Origin: Conchiformibius sp.
GTDB lineage: Bacteria > Pseudomonadota > Gammaproteobacteria > Burkholderiales > Neisseriaceae
DNA length: 64,000 nt
NCBI GenBank assembly: GCA_029984035.1
Contig: JASBYJ010000001.1
Location: 62,001 to 126,000, forward strand
Direction: 5' to 3'
Under the pieces are notes generated by a model. That model made no database searches, was not told the origin of the DNA, and saw nothing but the letters and a program-made list of their open reading frames with translations. Position 1 is the first letter of the stretch. Every line of letters starts with the position of its first letter. The translations under genes and the position numbers were made by a program. Positions 18,356-28,439 of the stretch are shown here, piece by piece.

Positions 18356-18444
18356 ATTTTAAGCTGTACGATTGATTTTAAGACGTACGATTGATTTTAA
18401 GACGTACGATTGATTTTAAGACGTGCGATTGATTTTAGGCCGTG
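18356..18444. repeat. Iteron-like 19-bp tandem repeats after dnaN
   Basis: Four head-to-tail copies of ATTTTAAGACGTACGATTG (18356-18374, 18375-18393, 18394-18412, 18413-18431) plus a 13-nt partial copy. Copies 2 and 3 are identical; copies 1 and 4 differ by one to a few bases. Each contains the palindrome CGTACG or a variant. Two degenerate copies seem to resume at about 18588-18628, on the far side of the dispersed element. Confidence 0.9.
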
Positions 18445-18590
18445 TTGTAAGATTTGATTGATATGGCTATAAACAAGGTTGCGTGAAAACGTTTTCTTTC
18501 AATGTGAGTTTGCGGCAACCTGTTGATGAATATGTATTTTGATTCAATCAGATTGCAGCATCCATCTTATTTGAAAACAGAGTCTTATTT
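18445..18590. repeat. Dispersed intergenic element, copy 1
   Basis: About 146 bp that recurs at 38192-38336. Shared blocks include TTGTAAGATTTGATTGATAT, GGCTATAAAC, AAACGTTTTCTTTCAA, GTGAGTTT, AATATGTATTTTGATT and ATCTTATTTG.AAACAGAG. It has no reading frame and no obvious terminal inverted repeats. It seems to interrupt the 19-bp tandem array after dnaN. Confidence 0.8.
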
Positions 18591-18591
18591 T

Positions 18592-19233
18592 AAAGCATAC
18601 GATTTTATCTTGAAGCTGACGGATTGCAAGGCAGGCAGTTAGGCAGCCGGTTCTCAATTGAAAGACGGACGGCATCTTCCGTATCAAAACTTTTCAGGCA
18701 GCCTGAAGCCTTTGCCGCAGGCGCGGAGCAGGAGAGAGGCAGCCTGAAATCTATCTCCAACGCTTGGATATCCGCCCGGATCGGTTATCCGGAAGAGTTG
18801 GAGTATTGTTAAAATTTAAGCTGCCTGAACGTTCTACTTGGATGGCTTGGTCATATTGTTTGACATTGCCGGTTATGGCAGCGTTTGTCACGGATAGGCA
18901 GGATTGATTATTTTTCGGCTGAAAAAGGCGTGTGCCAAGTATGCAGAATGGTGTCTTTTTTGAAAAGAAAAGTAAAAAATACGGTATCGTTTTTTAGAGC
19001 AAGGCTTTCTGATAGGAAAATATGCATTCGTGATATTGAATATAAAATGAATATTTTCTTGATGATTAGGTATGGCCGGCGGTTTGGCATATCGCGGAGT
19101 AGAGTATATGGATGCTGATGCGGCGATAGCATCAGATTCATTTGGGTATGAAAAATGCTCTTGTGAGAAAATTAATTTTTAGTTTCGATTTTTAGTAAAT
19201 TCATTTGGCTATTTTTTTTGGAGTTTGAATTAA
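18592..19233. other. AT-rich upstream region of the adhesin gene
   Basis: No convincing gene. Short open frames at 18624-18812 and 18885-19118 (+) lack motifs; the first is built across DUSs. A run of eight T (19212-19219) sits directly before the GGAG ribosome-binding site of the adhesin. The stretch from about 18940 to 19230 is notably A+T rich, as expected for a leader region. Confidence 0.5.
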
Positions 19234-22200
19234 ATGAACCATACTTATCGCGTTGTATACAACGAATCAACCAACACTTATGTAGCAGTTGCCGAGTTTG
19301 CGCCTGCCAAAGGTAAAAAAAGCCGCTCTTCCAAGCAGCTTACAGCTGCCGTTTTAGGCCTTTCTATGGCGTTAATGTCTTCTAACGCCTGGTCTGCGAT
19401 AGTTGACGGTCGGGGTGCCGGTGGGAATTCAGGTACTACCAATATATTGCGTATCGGTACTAATAACGGTGATGCGGTTGCTACTGCGGGTATCAATCAA
19501 ACCGTTATCGGACATCAAGCCAAAGCTCATGGCTCATTCAGCACGGTTTTGGGTTCGCAGGCGGAAGCTTACTATGAGACTTCTACCGATAGACAACCCA
19601 GAAGAGCTAATCAGGTTGTTATAGGTGCTAAAGCTATTGCTACGGGAAGGTCTTCGGTGGCGGTAGGTGCAGCGGAGAATAATCTTAATGATAGGAGAAC
19701 GCTTGCTGTCGGAACCCAGTCTGTTGCTTTGGGTGCCAGTGCTGTAGCATTGGGTGAGCAGGCTATGGCGATAGGTAATGATGTGGCGGCCATTGGTGGG
19801 GGCTCGGTTGCTATCGGTACGGATGATTTTGGTGTACCTAGAAGCCAGCAAGCTTATAAAGATTTGTTACCCAGTAGTTTGCGATACCAAACGGAAAGCG
19901 GAAGAACAATCGGTGGTCCTCTGAGTATGCGGTATAACAGAGATACACAGAACAATAAATTACCCCAAAGAACCCAGTCTTATTATCATACGCTGACAAC
20001 AGGTTTGGGAGCTGTTGCGATTGGCGGACAGGGTCAGGCATTGGCTGACGGTGCTGTTGCTATCGGTGCGGGTTCTGTAGCAGGTGCTGCAACGTATACG
20101 CCGGGCAGTAATTATCATAATGATATTGAGATGGAGATTGCCGGTGCTGAAGGTGTAAAAAATGCAGTTGCCGGTATTAATCTGACTACGATAACCGGTA
20201 AGCGTGCGACAGCTATCGGGGCGCGTTCGCTTGCAGTGTCCAATAATGCTACCGCCATCGGTACGGTTGCTATGGCAGGGGGGGAATCCACTCTTGCTTC
20301 CGGTCATAGTTCGATTGCCTATACCAATTCAAGCATTGCGCTCGGACACGGTGCGACTGCGGGTGCTAAGGTTACTCGTTCAACGGTTAATGGTGAAGAA
20401 ATCATTTCATTGCAACAAAACGGGCGCGGCGGCAATAACGCTATTGCCATCGGTAAAGATTCTTTGGCATTTGCCGAAGACTCTATCGCCATTGGTGTGG
20501 GCAACCAAGTAACCGGCAGAAAATCCGGTGCCATCGGCGACCCTTCTTATGTTTCAGGCAGCGGTACTTATACTTTCGGTAATGATAACGGCAGCCAAAC
20601 CAATCCCATCACAGCCAATAATGCAGGTGCTTTCGGTAATAATAATTTCCTTACCGGCGATGGCAGCCGCATTGTCGGCAACGGCAACAACGTATCCGGT
20701 GCCAACACCTTTGTGATGGGTAACAATGTTAGCGCTACTAGAGGCAATAATGTCATTTTAGGGCACGAGAGTGCCGAAAAAGCCCACGCCCAAGTTACTA
20801 CCGCTACCGTAGGCAGCCTGACATATTCCGGTTTTGCCGGTACGGCAACCGGTATTGTGTCTGTCGGTGCGGGCGGCAAGGAGCGTCAGATTGTTAATGT
20901 GGCTCCGGGTGCGATTAACAGCTCCAGCACGGACGCCATCAACGGCAGCCAGCTTTATGCCACTAATAATATCCTGAATAATCTGGCGAAATCAGTTAAG
21001 GATAACTTCGGCGGCAATGCCAATTTAACTCCCGATGGCAATATCACATTCACCAATATCGGCGGCACAGGCAAAAACACTATCCACGAAGCTATTCAGG
21101 CAGCCAACACTATTGTTAAAGCAGGTACGAATATCGTTAGTGTCGTCGAAGGAACGGAAGGTAACAGAACGACCTACACTGTGAATGCAAAAGGTGCTAC
21201 TGCCAGCGCAGCTGCCGCCAGCGCATCACGCTTGAGCGTTACCCCTCAGGCCAAAGCAGATAATGTAACCAATTATGAAGTGGCATTAACCGCTTCTGCT
21301 TTGGCCAGCTTGAATAAAGCCGATACTGCCGTGCAATCGTTTACTACATCCGTGAACGGTACAAAGGCCGAAGAGATTACTGCCGCTAATAAAGATGTCA
21401 ATTTCGTAAACGGCACCGGCACCACTGCACGCAATGCAGGTGGCGGCAATATTACTTTTGACGTTAAACAGGCAACCGCTCCCCAAGTCAACAGCAACGG
21501 CTCGCTTGCCAAGCCGACAAACGGCGGCGACAGCTTCCTAACTGCCAATGCCGTAGTCGATGCTATCAATAATTCGGGCTTTAAAGTCAAATCCGGCGGT
21601 AACAAGGCCACAGGCGACAATGCCGCCAGCCAGCTCATCAAACCGGGCGATGAAGTAACATTCAGCGCGGGCAATAATTTGGAAGTCAAACGTGTCAACA
21701 ACGAATTCACGTTCGCAACCAAACAAGACGTTAAATTCACCAGCGTTGAAGTGCCGACAGGTGTTTCAGGCAGCCCGATTACCATCACTTCGGGCGGCAT
21801 CAATGCGGGCAACAAACCGATTAGCAATGTAGCCCCTGCCACTGCGGATAACCAAGCCGTTAACCTCGGACAGCTGAAATCCATCCAGCCGGTTGTGAAA
21901 TCCAGCGACAATACGGTTGCCGTTAATACGCAAACCGCAACAAACGGTCAAAAAACATTTGATTTGTCTGTGAGAGTTGACAATACCACTATTGTTAAAA
22001 ATCCAGACGGAACCCTGTCTGCCAGAGTGGGTGGAACAGGCGGTACGGCGGTTGAAACTGTTGTTAAAGCCGGTGATAATATCGCCAGTGTTGACAGAAC
22101 AGTAGAAAACGGCAAGCCCACTTACACGGTGAATGCAAAAGGTGTGTCGGTAGGCTTAAGCGATGAAGCTACTGAATATTTTACCGTTGGTGCAGAAAAC

Positions 22201-25200
22201 GAAGGCAATACCACCACCTATAAACTGGGCTTTAACGGGACTGGCTTCACCGATGCTTTGGATGCAGCAAACTCTGCTCTTCAATCATTTACCACTTCGG
22301 TAAACGGCAAAAATGTTGAAACCATCACTAAAGATAATAACGATGTCGGTTTTGTGAACGGCACCGGTACTACCGCCCGAGCATCAGGTCAGGATATTAC
22401 CTTTGATGTAAACAAAACCAAGCTGACCGCAACACCAATTAATTCAGATGGAAAAGTAAACATTGTCGGAGATGCCAACAGCTTCCTGAGCTCTGCCGAT
22501 ACCGTTAATCTGTTGAACAATTCCTTCTTCAAAATCACCGCTTCGGGTACGGAAAACAACGGCACGGTTAGCGGAACATCAATCGCCCAAATTAAGGCAG
22601 GCGACCAAATCAATCTGGGTGCCGGCAAAAATATGCAGCTGAAGCAAAGCGGCAACAGCTTCATCTATGCCACCAAAGATGAAGTGAATTTCACCAGCAT
22701 CACTGTTCCTACCTCAGGCAATAACAATGTCGTGATTAATAACAGCGGCATCAATGCGGGCAACAAACCGATTAGCAATGTAGCCGATGCAACAAGAGAT
22801 GACCAAGCCGTCAATTTAGGTCAATTGAAAGCGTTGCAGCCTAAGGTTGAAGCGGCTGATAGTAGTGTTGAGGTTGAACCGGAACCAGATGACGTTACCG
22901 GTGTCATAACTTATAAGATTAGGTTTAATGGTACTTCAGCAGGCGGCGGAATCGATACTGACACCAATACCATTACTGAAGTCCGCGATGGAGACGGCAC
23001 GACTGCTGTGAAAGTGAGTGCCAACGATACGCTTCATGTTTACAAAGTCAATATCAACAAAGCGGATACACCGACTGTTGCCGACAATGGTGCGGTAAAT
23101 AAACCCGCAGACGGCGACAAAAAATACCTGACTGCCAATGCTGTGGTGGATGCGATTAACAATTCCGGCTTTATCGTAACCAGCAATACTGCGGGTACAG
23201 GCAGCCAAAGCGGCACCAAAGCCGACCAGTTGGTAAAAGCGGGTGAGAAAGTTACCCTGATTGCGGGTGATAATCTGGATGTGAAGCAAGACGGTTCGAA
23301 CTTCACGTTTGCGACCAAACCCGAGGTGAAATTTGACAAAGTAACGTCCAAAGTTATCGAAGTGCCGACAGGTACCGACCCTGATGACAAACCGATTAGC
23401 ATCACCAAAGACGGCATCAATGCGGGCGGTAAGAATATTACCGATGTGGCAGACGGCACCAACAACACCGATGCGGTTAACCTGAAACAGCTCAAAGAAA
23501 GCAAAGAGGTTGTTGAATCAGGCGACAGCAATATCAAAGTTGACGAAAGTAAAACCGCTGACGGAGCCAACAAATACACCGTAAGCCTCAACCCCGTAGT
23601 AACCGTAGGTCCTAAAGACGGCGACAAAAAAGTTACCATTGACGGCACCAACGGCACCATTACAGGTCTGACCAACACCACCTTCGACCCGACCGCCACC
23701 TATACAGGCGGCCAGGCAGCCACCCAAGAGCAGCTTAAAGACGCGATTAACAAAGCCAATGCTGCCTCAGGCTTCAATCTGACCACAGCGGCGGACGGCG
23801 GCAGCGTTTCAAACAGCACCGTTGAAAAAGTGGGTCAAGGCGACACCGTTACCGTTAAGGCAGGCAAAGGCATTGAGGTAAAACAAGACGGCAAAAACAT
23901 CACCATTGCCGCCGATACTACCACTTTAACCGTGAACAGCGGCAAAGTAGCCGAGCCGTCCAAAACCGCTTCAGGCAGCACACCTGCCGAAGCCGACAAA
24001 CTGGTGAATGCAGGCGATTTGGCCGATACCTTGAACAAAATCGGCTTCAAAGTCCAACAAAATGGCGGTGCTCCTGCGACTAAAGACGGAGCGACAAACG
24101 CCGGTGACGATATCGTAAACGCAGGCGATGCGGTGAATTTCGTTAACGGCAAAAACACCACCGCCAAAGTGGAAAAAACCGATAGCGGATTGGAAGTGTC
24201 CTTTGACGTAGTGGCCGATGCTGGCGCATCCTCAAAAGAGGATGGTGATGATGCCGGTAAGGTGGTTGTGAACAAAAAAGATGGAAAAGACAACGGTAAC
24301 GCTCTGATGAACGCATCAAGCGTGGTTGACGCCATCAATGCCGCCGCCTTCCGTGTAACCGGTGCAGGCAACAAAGCCGAAGGTGCAGACGAGTTTAAAG
24401 CGAACAAAGTCAGCGCAGGCAACCTGTTGACACTGGAAGCGGGAGATAACCTGACGCTCAAGCAAACCGACAAACACTTCGTATTTGCCACTGCCAAAGA
24501 CGTCAAATTCGACAGCGTTAAAGTTCCGACCGATCCGGATAACCCCGATGACAAACCGATTACCATCAACAAAGACGGTATCGACATGGGCGGCAAACCC
24601 ATTACCAACGTAGCGGGCAATCTGGACGGAGCCAAAGCCAATACAACCGCTCCGGTTACTTCAGGCAGCAAACCCACAACAGGTCTGACTGAAAGCAACG
24701 TAGCCACTGTAGGAGACGTATTGAACGCAGGCTGGAACCTCAAACAGCAAAACGGCAGCGCAGCGGTGCAAGACAAAGACTTCGTACGCCCGTTTGACAA
24801 CGTCGTATTTGCGGACGGCAACGGAACGACCGTAGCGATTAATACGGACGGCACTAACAGCACCGTTAAATACGAAATCAATGCGGATGAGAAAGTCTTC
24901 ACGTTTGACCCTGCCAACGGCAACAAACTGACTGTCAAAACCGGCGAATTGCAGCCTGAGAAAAATACAGCGGACAACACCCCGACCGGCAAAGTAGTTG
25001 TTCCGACTAAAGGCGGGGAGCAGCTGGTTAACGCGACTACTGTTGCCAATGCGATTAACAATTCCGGCTTTATCGTAACCAGCAATACTGCGGGTACAGG
25101 CAGCCAAAGCGGCACCAAAGCCGACCAGTTGGTAAAAGCGGGTGAGAAAGTTACCCTGATTGCGGGTGATAATCTGGATGTGAAGCAAGACGGTTCGAAC

Positions 25201-26772
25201 TTCACGTTTGCGACCAAACCCGAGGTGAAATTTGACAAAGTAACGTCCAAAGTTATCGAAGTGCCGACAGGTACCGACCCTGATGACAAACCGATTAGCA
25301 TCACCAAAGACGGCATCAATGCGGGCAACAAACCCATTACCAATGTCGCAGACGGTGAAATCAGTTCAGCCAGCAAAGATGCGGTGAACGGTTCGCAGTT
25401 ATACAGCCTGCAAGATGAGCTGACTACCAACATTAACAATACCAATGTTAATGTGAATAAAGGTTTGTCGTTTAAAGGTAATAAGGGCAACGAGTTCAAT
25501 AAGAAACTGGGTGACACGGTTACCGTAAAAGGTTCGTTGGCTAATGATAAAGCCGCATCCGCTCAAAACGTCCGCGTGGATGTGGAAGACAAAGAGCTGA
25601 TTGTGAAGATTGCCGAGAAACCCGAATTCAAGGCGATTACTTTGGCTGAGGGCGGAAATTCCGTAACGCTTGCGCCTATGGAAGGTAATAAGCTGGAATT
25701 GCAAGGCAAGGAAGGCAAAGCTCCTGTTACTATCAGCAATATTACCAGCGGCTTGAAGCCCTATACCGCAGCAGATGAGAAAACCACAACAACGCCTAAA
25801 GCCGAAGGTTTGGTGAATTTGGATAACAATGCAGTGCCCGACAATACAGCCGTTACAGCAGGTGATTTGCGTAAGATGGGCTGGGTGGTATCCACCGATA
25901 AATATTCGGAGCAGGTTAAAAATGCCGATGAAGTGAAATTTGTCGGAGAAGGCTTGGCGAAAGTGTCCGGAGAAACCAAAGACGGTGTTCGCGTTATCAC
26001 CGTTGCCGTTGATAATCAAGCTGTTGCCGATAATGTTTACAGTCTTGCCAAAGGTGCAGTACATGCGCTGGATTCAGGGGCTGTAGATGTGAATAACGGC
26101 GACACGAAAAAACTGGCTACCACCGATTCCGTTAAGGAAGCTATTAATAACAGCGGCTGGAAGGTGAATGTAGGCGTGGGCGATAAAACTTCGTTTGAAG
26201 ACGGCGCAGGCGCAACTAAGGACGGAGAGCTGATTAAGCCCAGCCATTCCGTGGTGTTTAATTCGGGTAAAAACCTGATAGTTAAACAGGATACGGATGA
26301 TAAGAGCACTAGCACTAAGATTACTTATGCTTTGGCTGATGAGATTGAAGTGGATAAAGTGACGGTCGGCAATGTTGTTATCGATAAAAAAGGTATTAAC
26401 GCAGGCGGAGCGAAAATCACCGATGTCGCTGCCGGTGAGAAAGATACCGATGCGGTAAATGTCGGACAGCTTAAAGCTGTTGTTGCGGGTAATAACAACA
26501 ATCTGAACCAGCTGGGCAAACGTATCAATGAAGTTGCCGATGATGCGGACGGCGGTACCGCTTCTGCAATGGCTGTTGCCGGATTGCCGCAAGTGTTTGA
26601 AGCCGGTAAGAGCATGGTGGCCGTTGCAGGCAGCACGTATCGCGGTCAACAGGGCTATGCGGTAGGCTTCTCGGCTATCACCGACGGCGGCAACTGGATT
26701 GTGAAAGGCACTGTCGGCGGCAACACGCGCGGACATTTCGGTGCTACTGTAGGTGCAGGCTACCAGTGGTAA
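19234..26772 (+). CDS. Trimeric autotransporter adhesin (YadA/Hia/NhhA type)
   Basis: 2512-residue surface adhesin expected to form a homotrimeric stalk anchored in the outer membrane. Residues 1-25 (MNHTYRVVYNESTNTYVAVAE) form an extended signal peptide region, followed by a basic stretch and hydrophobic core ending near A55 (SSNAWSA). Residues about 60-520 are YadA-head repeats (AIG..A.A.G..S.A.G) forming a left-handed beta-roll. The stalk (about 540-2420) repeats neck modules (DAVN.GQL), GIN modules (GINAGNKPI..V) and about nine AIN..GF/W modules. The C-terminal ~70 residues are the beta-barrel anchor (ASAMAVAGLPQ, AGYQW) ending in Trp. GGAG precedes ATG 19234. It probably mediates attachment to host or to other cells; the ligand is unknown. 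Base use is similar to the neighbours. Confidence 0.96.
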   Translation: MNHTYRVVYNESTNTYVAVAEFAPAKGKKSRSSKQLTAAVLGLSMALMSSNAWSAIVDGRGAGGNSGTTNILRIGTNNGDAVATAGINQTVIGHQAKAHGSFSTVLGSQAEAYYETSTDRQPRRANQVVIGAKAIATGRSSVAVGAAENNLNDRRTLAVGTQSVALGASAVALGEQAMAIGNDVAAIGGGSVAIGTDDFGVPRSQQAYKDLLPSSLRYQTESGRTIGGPLSMRYNRDTQNNKLPQRTQSYYHTLTTGLGAVAIGGQGQALADGAVAIGAGSVAGAATYTPGSNYHNDIEMEIAGAEGVKNAVAGINLTTITGKRATAIGARSLAVSNNATAIGTVAMAGGESTLASGHSSIAYTNSSIALGHGATAGAKVTRSTVNGEEIISLQQNGRGGNNAIAIGKDSLAFAEDSIAIGVGNQVTGRKSGAIGDPSYVSGSGTYTFGNDNGSQTNPITANNAGAFGNNNFLTGDGSRIVGNGNNVSGANTFVMGNNVSATRGNNVILGHESAEKAHAQVTTATVGSLTYSGFAGTATGIVSVGAGGKERQIVNVAPGAINSSSTDAINGSQLYATNNILNNLAKSVKDNFGGNANLTPDGNITFTNIGGTGKNTIHEAIQAANTIVKAGTNIVSVVEGTEGNRTTYTVNAKGATASAAAASASRLSVTPQAKADNVTNYEVALTASALASLNKADTAVQSFTTSVNGTKAEEITAANKDVNFVNGTGTTARNAGGGNITFDVKQATAPQVNSNGSLAKPTNGGDSFLTANAVVDAINNSGFKVKSGGNKATGDNAASQLIKPGDEVTFSAGNNLEVKRVNNEFTFATKQDVKFTSVEVPTGVSGSPITITSGGINAGNKPISNVAPATADNQAVNLGQLKSIQPVVKSSDNTVAVNTQTATNGQKTFDLSVRVDNTTIVKNPDGTLSARVGGTGGTAVETVVKAGDNIASVDRTVENGKPTYTVNAKGVSVGLSDEATEYFTVGAENEGNTTTYKLGFNGTGFTDALDAANSALQSFTTSVNGKNVETITKDNNDVGFVNGTGTTARASGQDITFDVNKTKLTATPINSDGKVNIVGDANSFLSSADTVNLLNNSFFKITASGTENNGTVSGTSIAQIKAGDQINLGAGKNMQLKQSGNSFIYATKDEVNFTSITVPTSGNNNVVINNSGINAGNKPISNVADATRDDQAVNLGQLKALQPKVEAADSSVEVEPEPDDVTGVITYKIRFNGTSAGGGIDTDTNTITEVRDGDGTTAVKVSANDTLHVYKVNINKADTPTVADNGAVNKPADGDKKYLTANAVVDAINNSGFIVTSNTAGTGSQSGTKADQLVKAGEKVTLIAGDNLDVKQDGSNFTFATKPEVKFDKVTSKVIEVPTGTDPDDKPISITKDGINAGGKNITDVADGTNNTDAVNLKQLKESKEVVESGDSNIKVDESKTADGANKYTVSLNPVVTVGPKDGDKKVTIDGTNGTITGLTNTTFDPTATYTGGQAATQEQLKDAINKANAASGFNLTTAADGGSVSNSTVEKVGQGDTVTVKAGKGIEVKQDGKNITIAADTTTLTVNSGKVAEPSKTASGSTPAEADKLVNAGDLADTLNKIGFKVQQNGGAPATKDGATNAGDDIVNAGDAVNFVNGKNTTAKVEKTDSGLEVSFDVVADAGASSKEDGDDAGKVVVNKKDGKDNGNALMNASSVVDAINAAAFRVTGAGNKAEGADEFKANKVSAGNLLTLEAGDNLTLKQTDKHFVFATAKDVKFDSVKVPTDPDNPDDKPITINKDGIDMGGKPITNVAGNLDGAKANTTAPVTSGSKPTTGLTESNVATVGDVLNAGWNLKQQNGSAAVQDKDFVRPFDNVVFADGNGTTVAINTDGTNSTVKYEINADEKVFTFDPANGNKLTVKTGELQPEKNTADNTPTGKVVVPTKGGEQLVNATTVANAINNSGFIVTSNTAGTGSQSGTKADQLVKAGEKVTLIAGDNLDVKQDGSNFTFATKPEVKFDKVTSKVIEVPTGTDPDDKPISITKDGINAGNKPITNVADGEISSASKDAVNGSQLYSLQDELTTNINNTNVNVNKGLSFKGNKGNEFNKKLGDTVTVKGSLANDKAASAQNVRVDVEDKELIVKIAEKPEFKAITLAEGGNSVTLAPMEGNKLELQGKEGKAPVTISNITSGLKPYTAADEKTTTTPKAEGLVNLDNNAVPDNTAVTAGDLRKMGWVVSTDKYSEQVKNADEVKFVGEGLAKVSGETKDGVRVITVAVDNQAVADNVYSLAKGAVHALDSGAVDVNNGDTKKLATTDSVKEAINNSGWKVNVGVGDKTSFEDGAGATKDGELIKPSHSVVFNSGKNLIVKQDTDDKSTSTKITYALADEIEVDKVTVGNVVIDKKGINAGGAKITDVAAGEKDTDAVNVGQLKAVVAGNNNNLNQLGKRINEVADDADGGTASAMAVAGLPQVFEAGKSMVAVAGSTYRGQQGYAVGFSAITDGGNWIVKGTVGGNTRGHFGATVGAGYQW
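23151..23427 (+). repeat. 277-bp exact direct repeat in adhesin, copy 1
   Basis: Identical to 25050-25326, 1899 bp (633 codons) downstream, so the frame is kept. It encodes one AIN..GF module, the KADQLVKAGEKVTLIAGDN segment and a GIN module. Confidence 0.95.
25050..25326 (+). repeat. 277-bp exact direct repeat in adhesin, copy 2
   Basis: Second copy of the sequence at 23151-23427 with no difference seen. Flanking sequence diverges sharply on both sides, which indicates recent duplication or gene conversion. Confidence 0.95.
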
Positions 26773-26777
26773 AACGG

Positions 26778-26815
26778 TTTCCTTCAGGCAGCGTTTTCAG
26801 GCTGCCTGAAGGAAA
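26778..26815 (+). terminator. DUS-pair terminator after the adhesin
   Basis: Perfect 15-bp stem TTTCCTTCAGGCAGC / GCTGCCTGAAGGAAA around an 8-nt loop, six bases past the adhesin stop. No long U-tail; the stem is strong. Confidence 0.7.
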
Positions 26816-27278
26816 GTCGGAAGCATACCAAGCTGTTTGATTTAAAATCCTTACAATTTTTCAAGCTGTTTCTTCATTTCATCGCATGTGTTGAATATGA
26901 GGCGGAGCTTGAGGAATTGTAGGGATTTTTTGTGTGCTATTGCCGGAGAAAGAGAGAAATGTATGCTGTGCAGGAGCAGTTGCAGCACAATGATACTTGA
27001 TGCTTTATTTTCTATACGATATTGATTTCTATATCGTATTACTTATGCTTTTCTGTCAGCTTGATACTTTGGATTACCGCCAAAGCAGATTGCTTATGTC
27101 TGGATTCGGAATAATACTTGTGTCTTGCATAGCCATACCCGTGAAAAATGAAACAGTGTGAATAGGCGGATATGGTTTTTATATCAAGATAATGATACAG
27201 AAAAGCCCTGAATGTTGGTTTTCAGAGCTTATTTCAGGTTGCAGATTGTTGATTTATATGCGGAACTGTTATCGTTAT
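26816..27278. other. Intergenic stretch without a recognisable gene
   Basis: A+T-rich sequence between the adhesin and the convergent nitronate monooxygenase gene. A weak hairpin (AAGCCCTGAA...TTTCAGAGCTT, about 27203-27230) may end the latter. Nothing else is seen. Confidence 0.4.
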
Positions 27279-28439
27279 TCAGGCAGTTTCGATTTTGCCT
27301 GTTAATAGGTATTCGACTGTTTCCCGTACCGATTTGATTGCCGTTCCGAAAGGCAGCGGGTCTTTGCCTCGGAAAAATAAACCTTTATCCACTTCTCCAC
27401 GAAAGGCTTCGGCCAGTTTCAAATCGATACAGAACTGTCCGATTTTATCCAAACCGTCGCGTAGGCCACAGGTGGTGAGACAGTTCAGACCTTGTGTGCA
27501 GCGGCGCGGGTCTGCTTTGGCATTGGCCTGCAGTTTTTCTTCGCGTTTGATGTAACTGCTTAAAAAGCGGGTATTGATGCCGCGTGCGGGCAAGCCTGCT
27601 ACCGACATAAATTCTACAATATGTTCTTTTTCCGCTCCTGCCAATGTGTTTTTAAAGTTGATATGTGCATCGCCTTCTTGGGTAACGGCAAATGCGGTGC
27701 CGATTTGCACGGCACTGGCTCCCCATTCTTTTAATGCGGTGCTGATTTTTTTGAAATTCGCCATACCGCCTGCCAAAATCAATGGAATTTTTTCACTTTC
27801 CAATCCTAAGTTTTTGAATACTTCAAAGGTCTCATCTATGACACGTTTGAATTCAAATTTGGCATCGTGAATACCGTCTACATTGACTGCACCCAAGTGT
27901 CCTGCTGCGTGGGCGGGGTGTTCCACAACTACGGCATCGGGCAATACGCCTTTTTTCATCCAGCGTTTCAATACGATATTGATGCCGCGTGATTCAGATA
28001 AAATCGGTATTAAGGCGATGTCTTTGCTGCCTTCGGTGAGCTCGGGCAAATCCAGCGGCAGTCCGGCTCCCATGACAACGGCATCTGCACCGGATTCGCA
28101 GGCTTGCCGCACCAATGCGGCATGGTCTTTAACGGCTTTCATGACATTTACCGCTATCATGCCGCGACCTTGGCTGTTTTGTTTGGCTTTTTGAATTTCT
28201 CTGTCTAGTGCGATACGGTTTAAACGGGTGTATTTTTCTTCACTGGGCTGTATTTTCGATTCGGCAAGCAAGTCTTCGTGCAGATGGCGTAAATCTACGC
28301 TGGCAATTGTGCCGACGGCATTTTCACGTGCCACCGCTCCGGCAAGGCTCGATGCGGAAATTCCTACGCCCATGCCGCCCTGTACAATCGGTAGCAGCTC
28401 TTTGCCTCTGATTTTTAAGGAATTAAATATGTGTTGCAT
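27279..28439 (-). CDS. Nitronate monooxygenase-family flavoprotein
   Basis: 386-residue FMN-dependent TIM-barrel enzyme of the 2-nitropropane dioxygenase/NMO family, which oxidises alkyl nitronates or related compounds. Seen: PIVQGGMGVGIS at 17-28, the phosphate-binding LAGGMAN and GASAVQIGTAFAVTQE (about 222-258), and EHPAHAAGHLG (about 172-182), where the histidine is the likely catalytic base. The C-terminal ~70 residues carry RRCTQGLNCLTTCGLRDG, a cysteine-rich tail that could bind metal and that I associate with the longer proteobacterial form. The physiological substrate is unproven. ATG 28439 follows TAAACCACACACATCACC, without a strong ribosome-binding site. Confidence 0.88.
   Translation of the reverse strand: MQHIFNSLKIRGKELLPIVQGGMGVGISASSLAGAVARENAVGTIASVDLRHLHEDLLAESKIQPSEEKYTRLNRIALDREIQKAKQNSQGRGMIAVNVMKAVKDHAALVRQACESGADAVVMGAGLPLDLPELTEGSKDIALIPILSESRGINIVLKRWMKKGVLPDAVVVEHPAHAAGHLGAVNVDGIHDAKFEFKRVIDETFEVFKNLGLESEKIPLILAGGMANFKKISTALKEWGASAVQIGTAFAVTQEGDAHINFKNTLAGAEKEHIVEFMSVAGLPARGINTRFLSSYIKREEKLQANAKADPRRCTQGLNCLTTCGLRDGLDKIGQFCIDLKLAEAFRGEVDKGLFFRGKDPLPFGTAIKSVRETVEYLLTGKIETA

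Noticed and set aside
18624..18812. 62-codon plus-strand frame
   Set aside because: Built over DUSs with no ribosome-binding site or motif.
23835..25517. 560-codon open frame on the minus strand
   Set aside because: Antisense of the adhesin stalk; repetitive L/S/P/V composition mirrors the repeat modules.
19234..26772. Possible CRISPR or satellite array because of many repeated short blocks
   Set aside because: The repeats are codon-periodic and encode adhesin head and stalk modules; no constant repeat with unique spacers exists.
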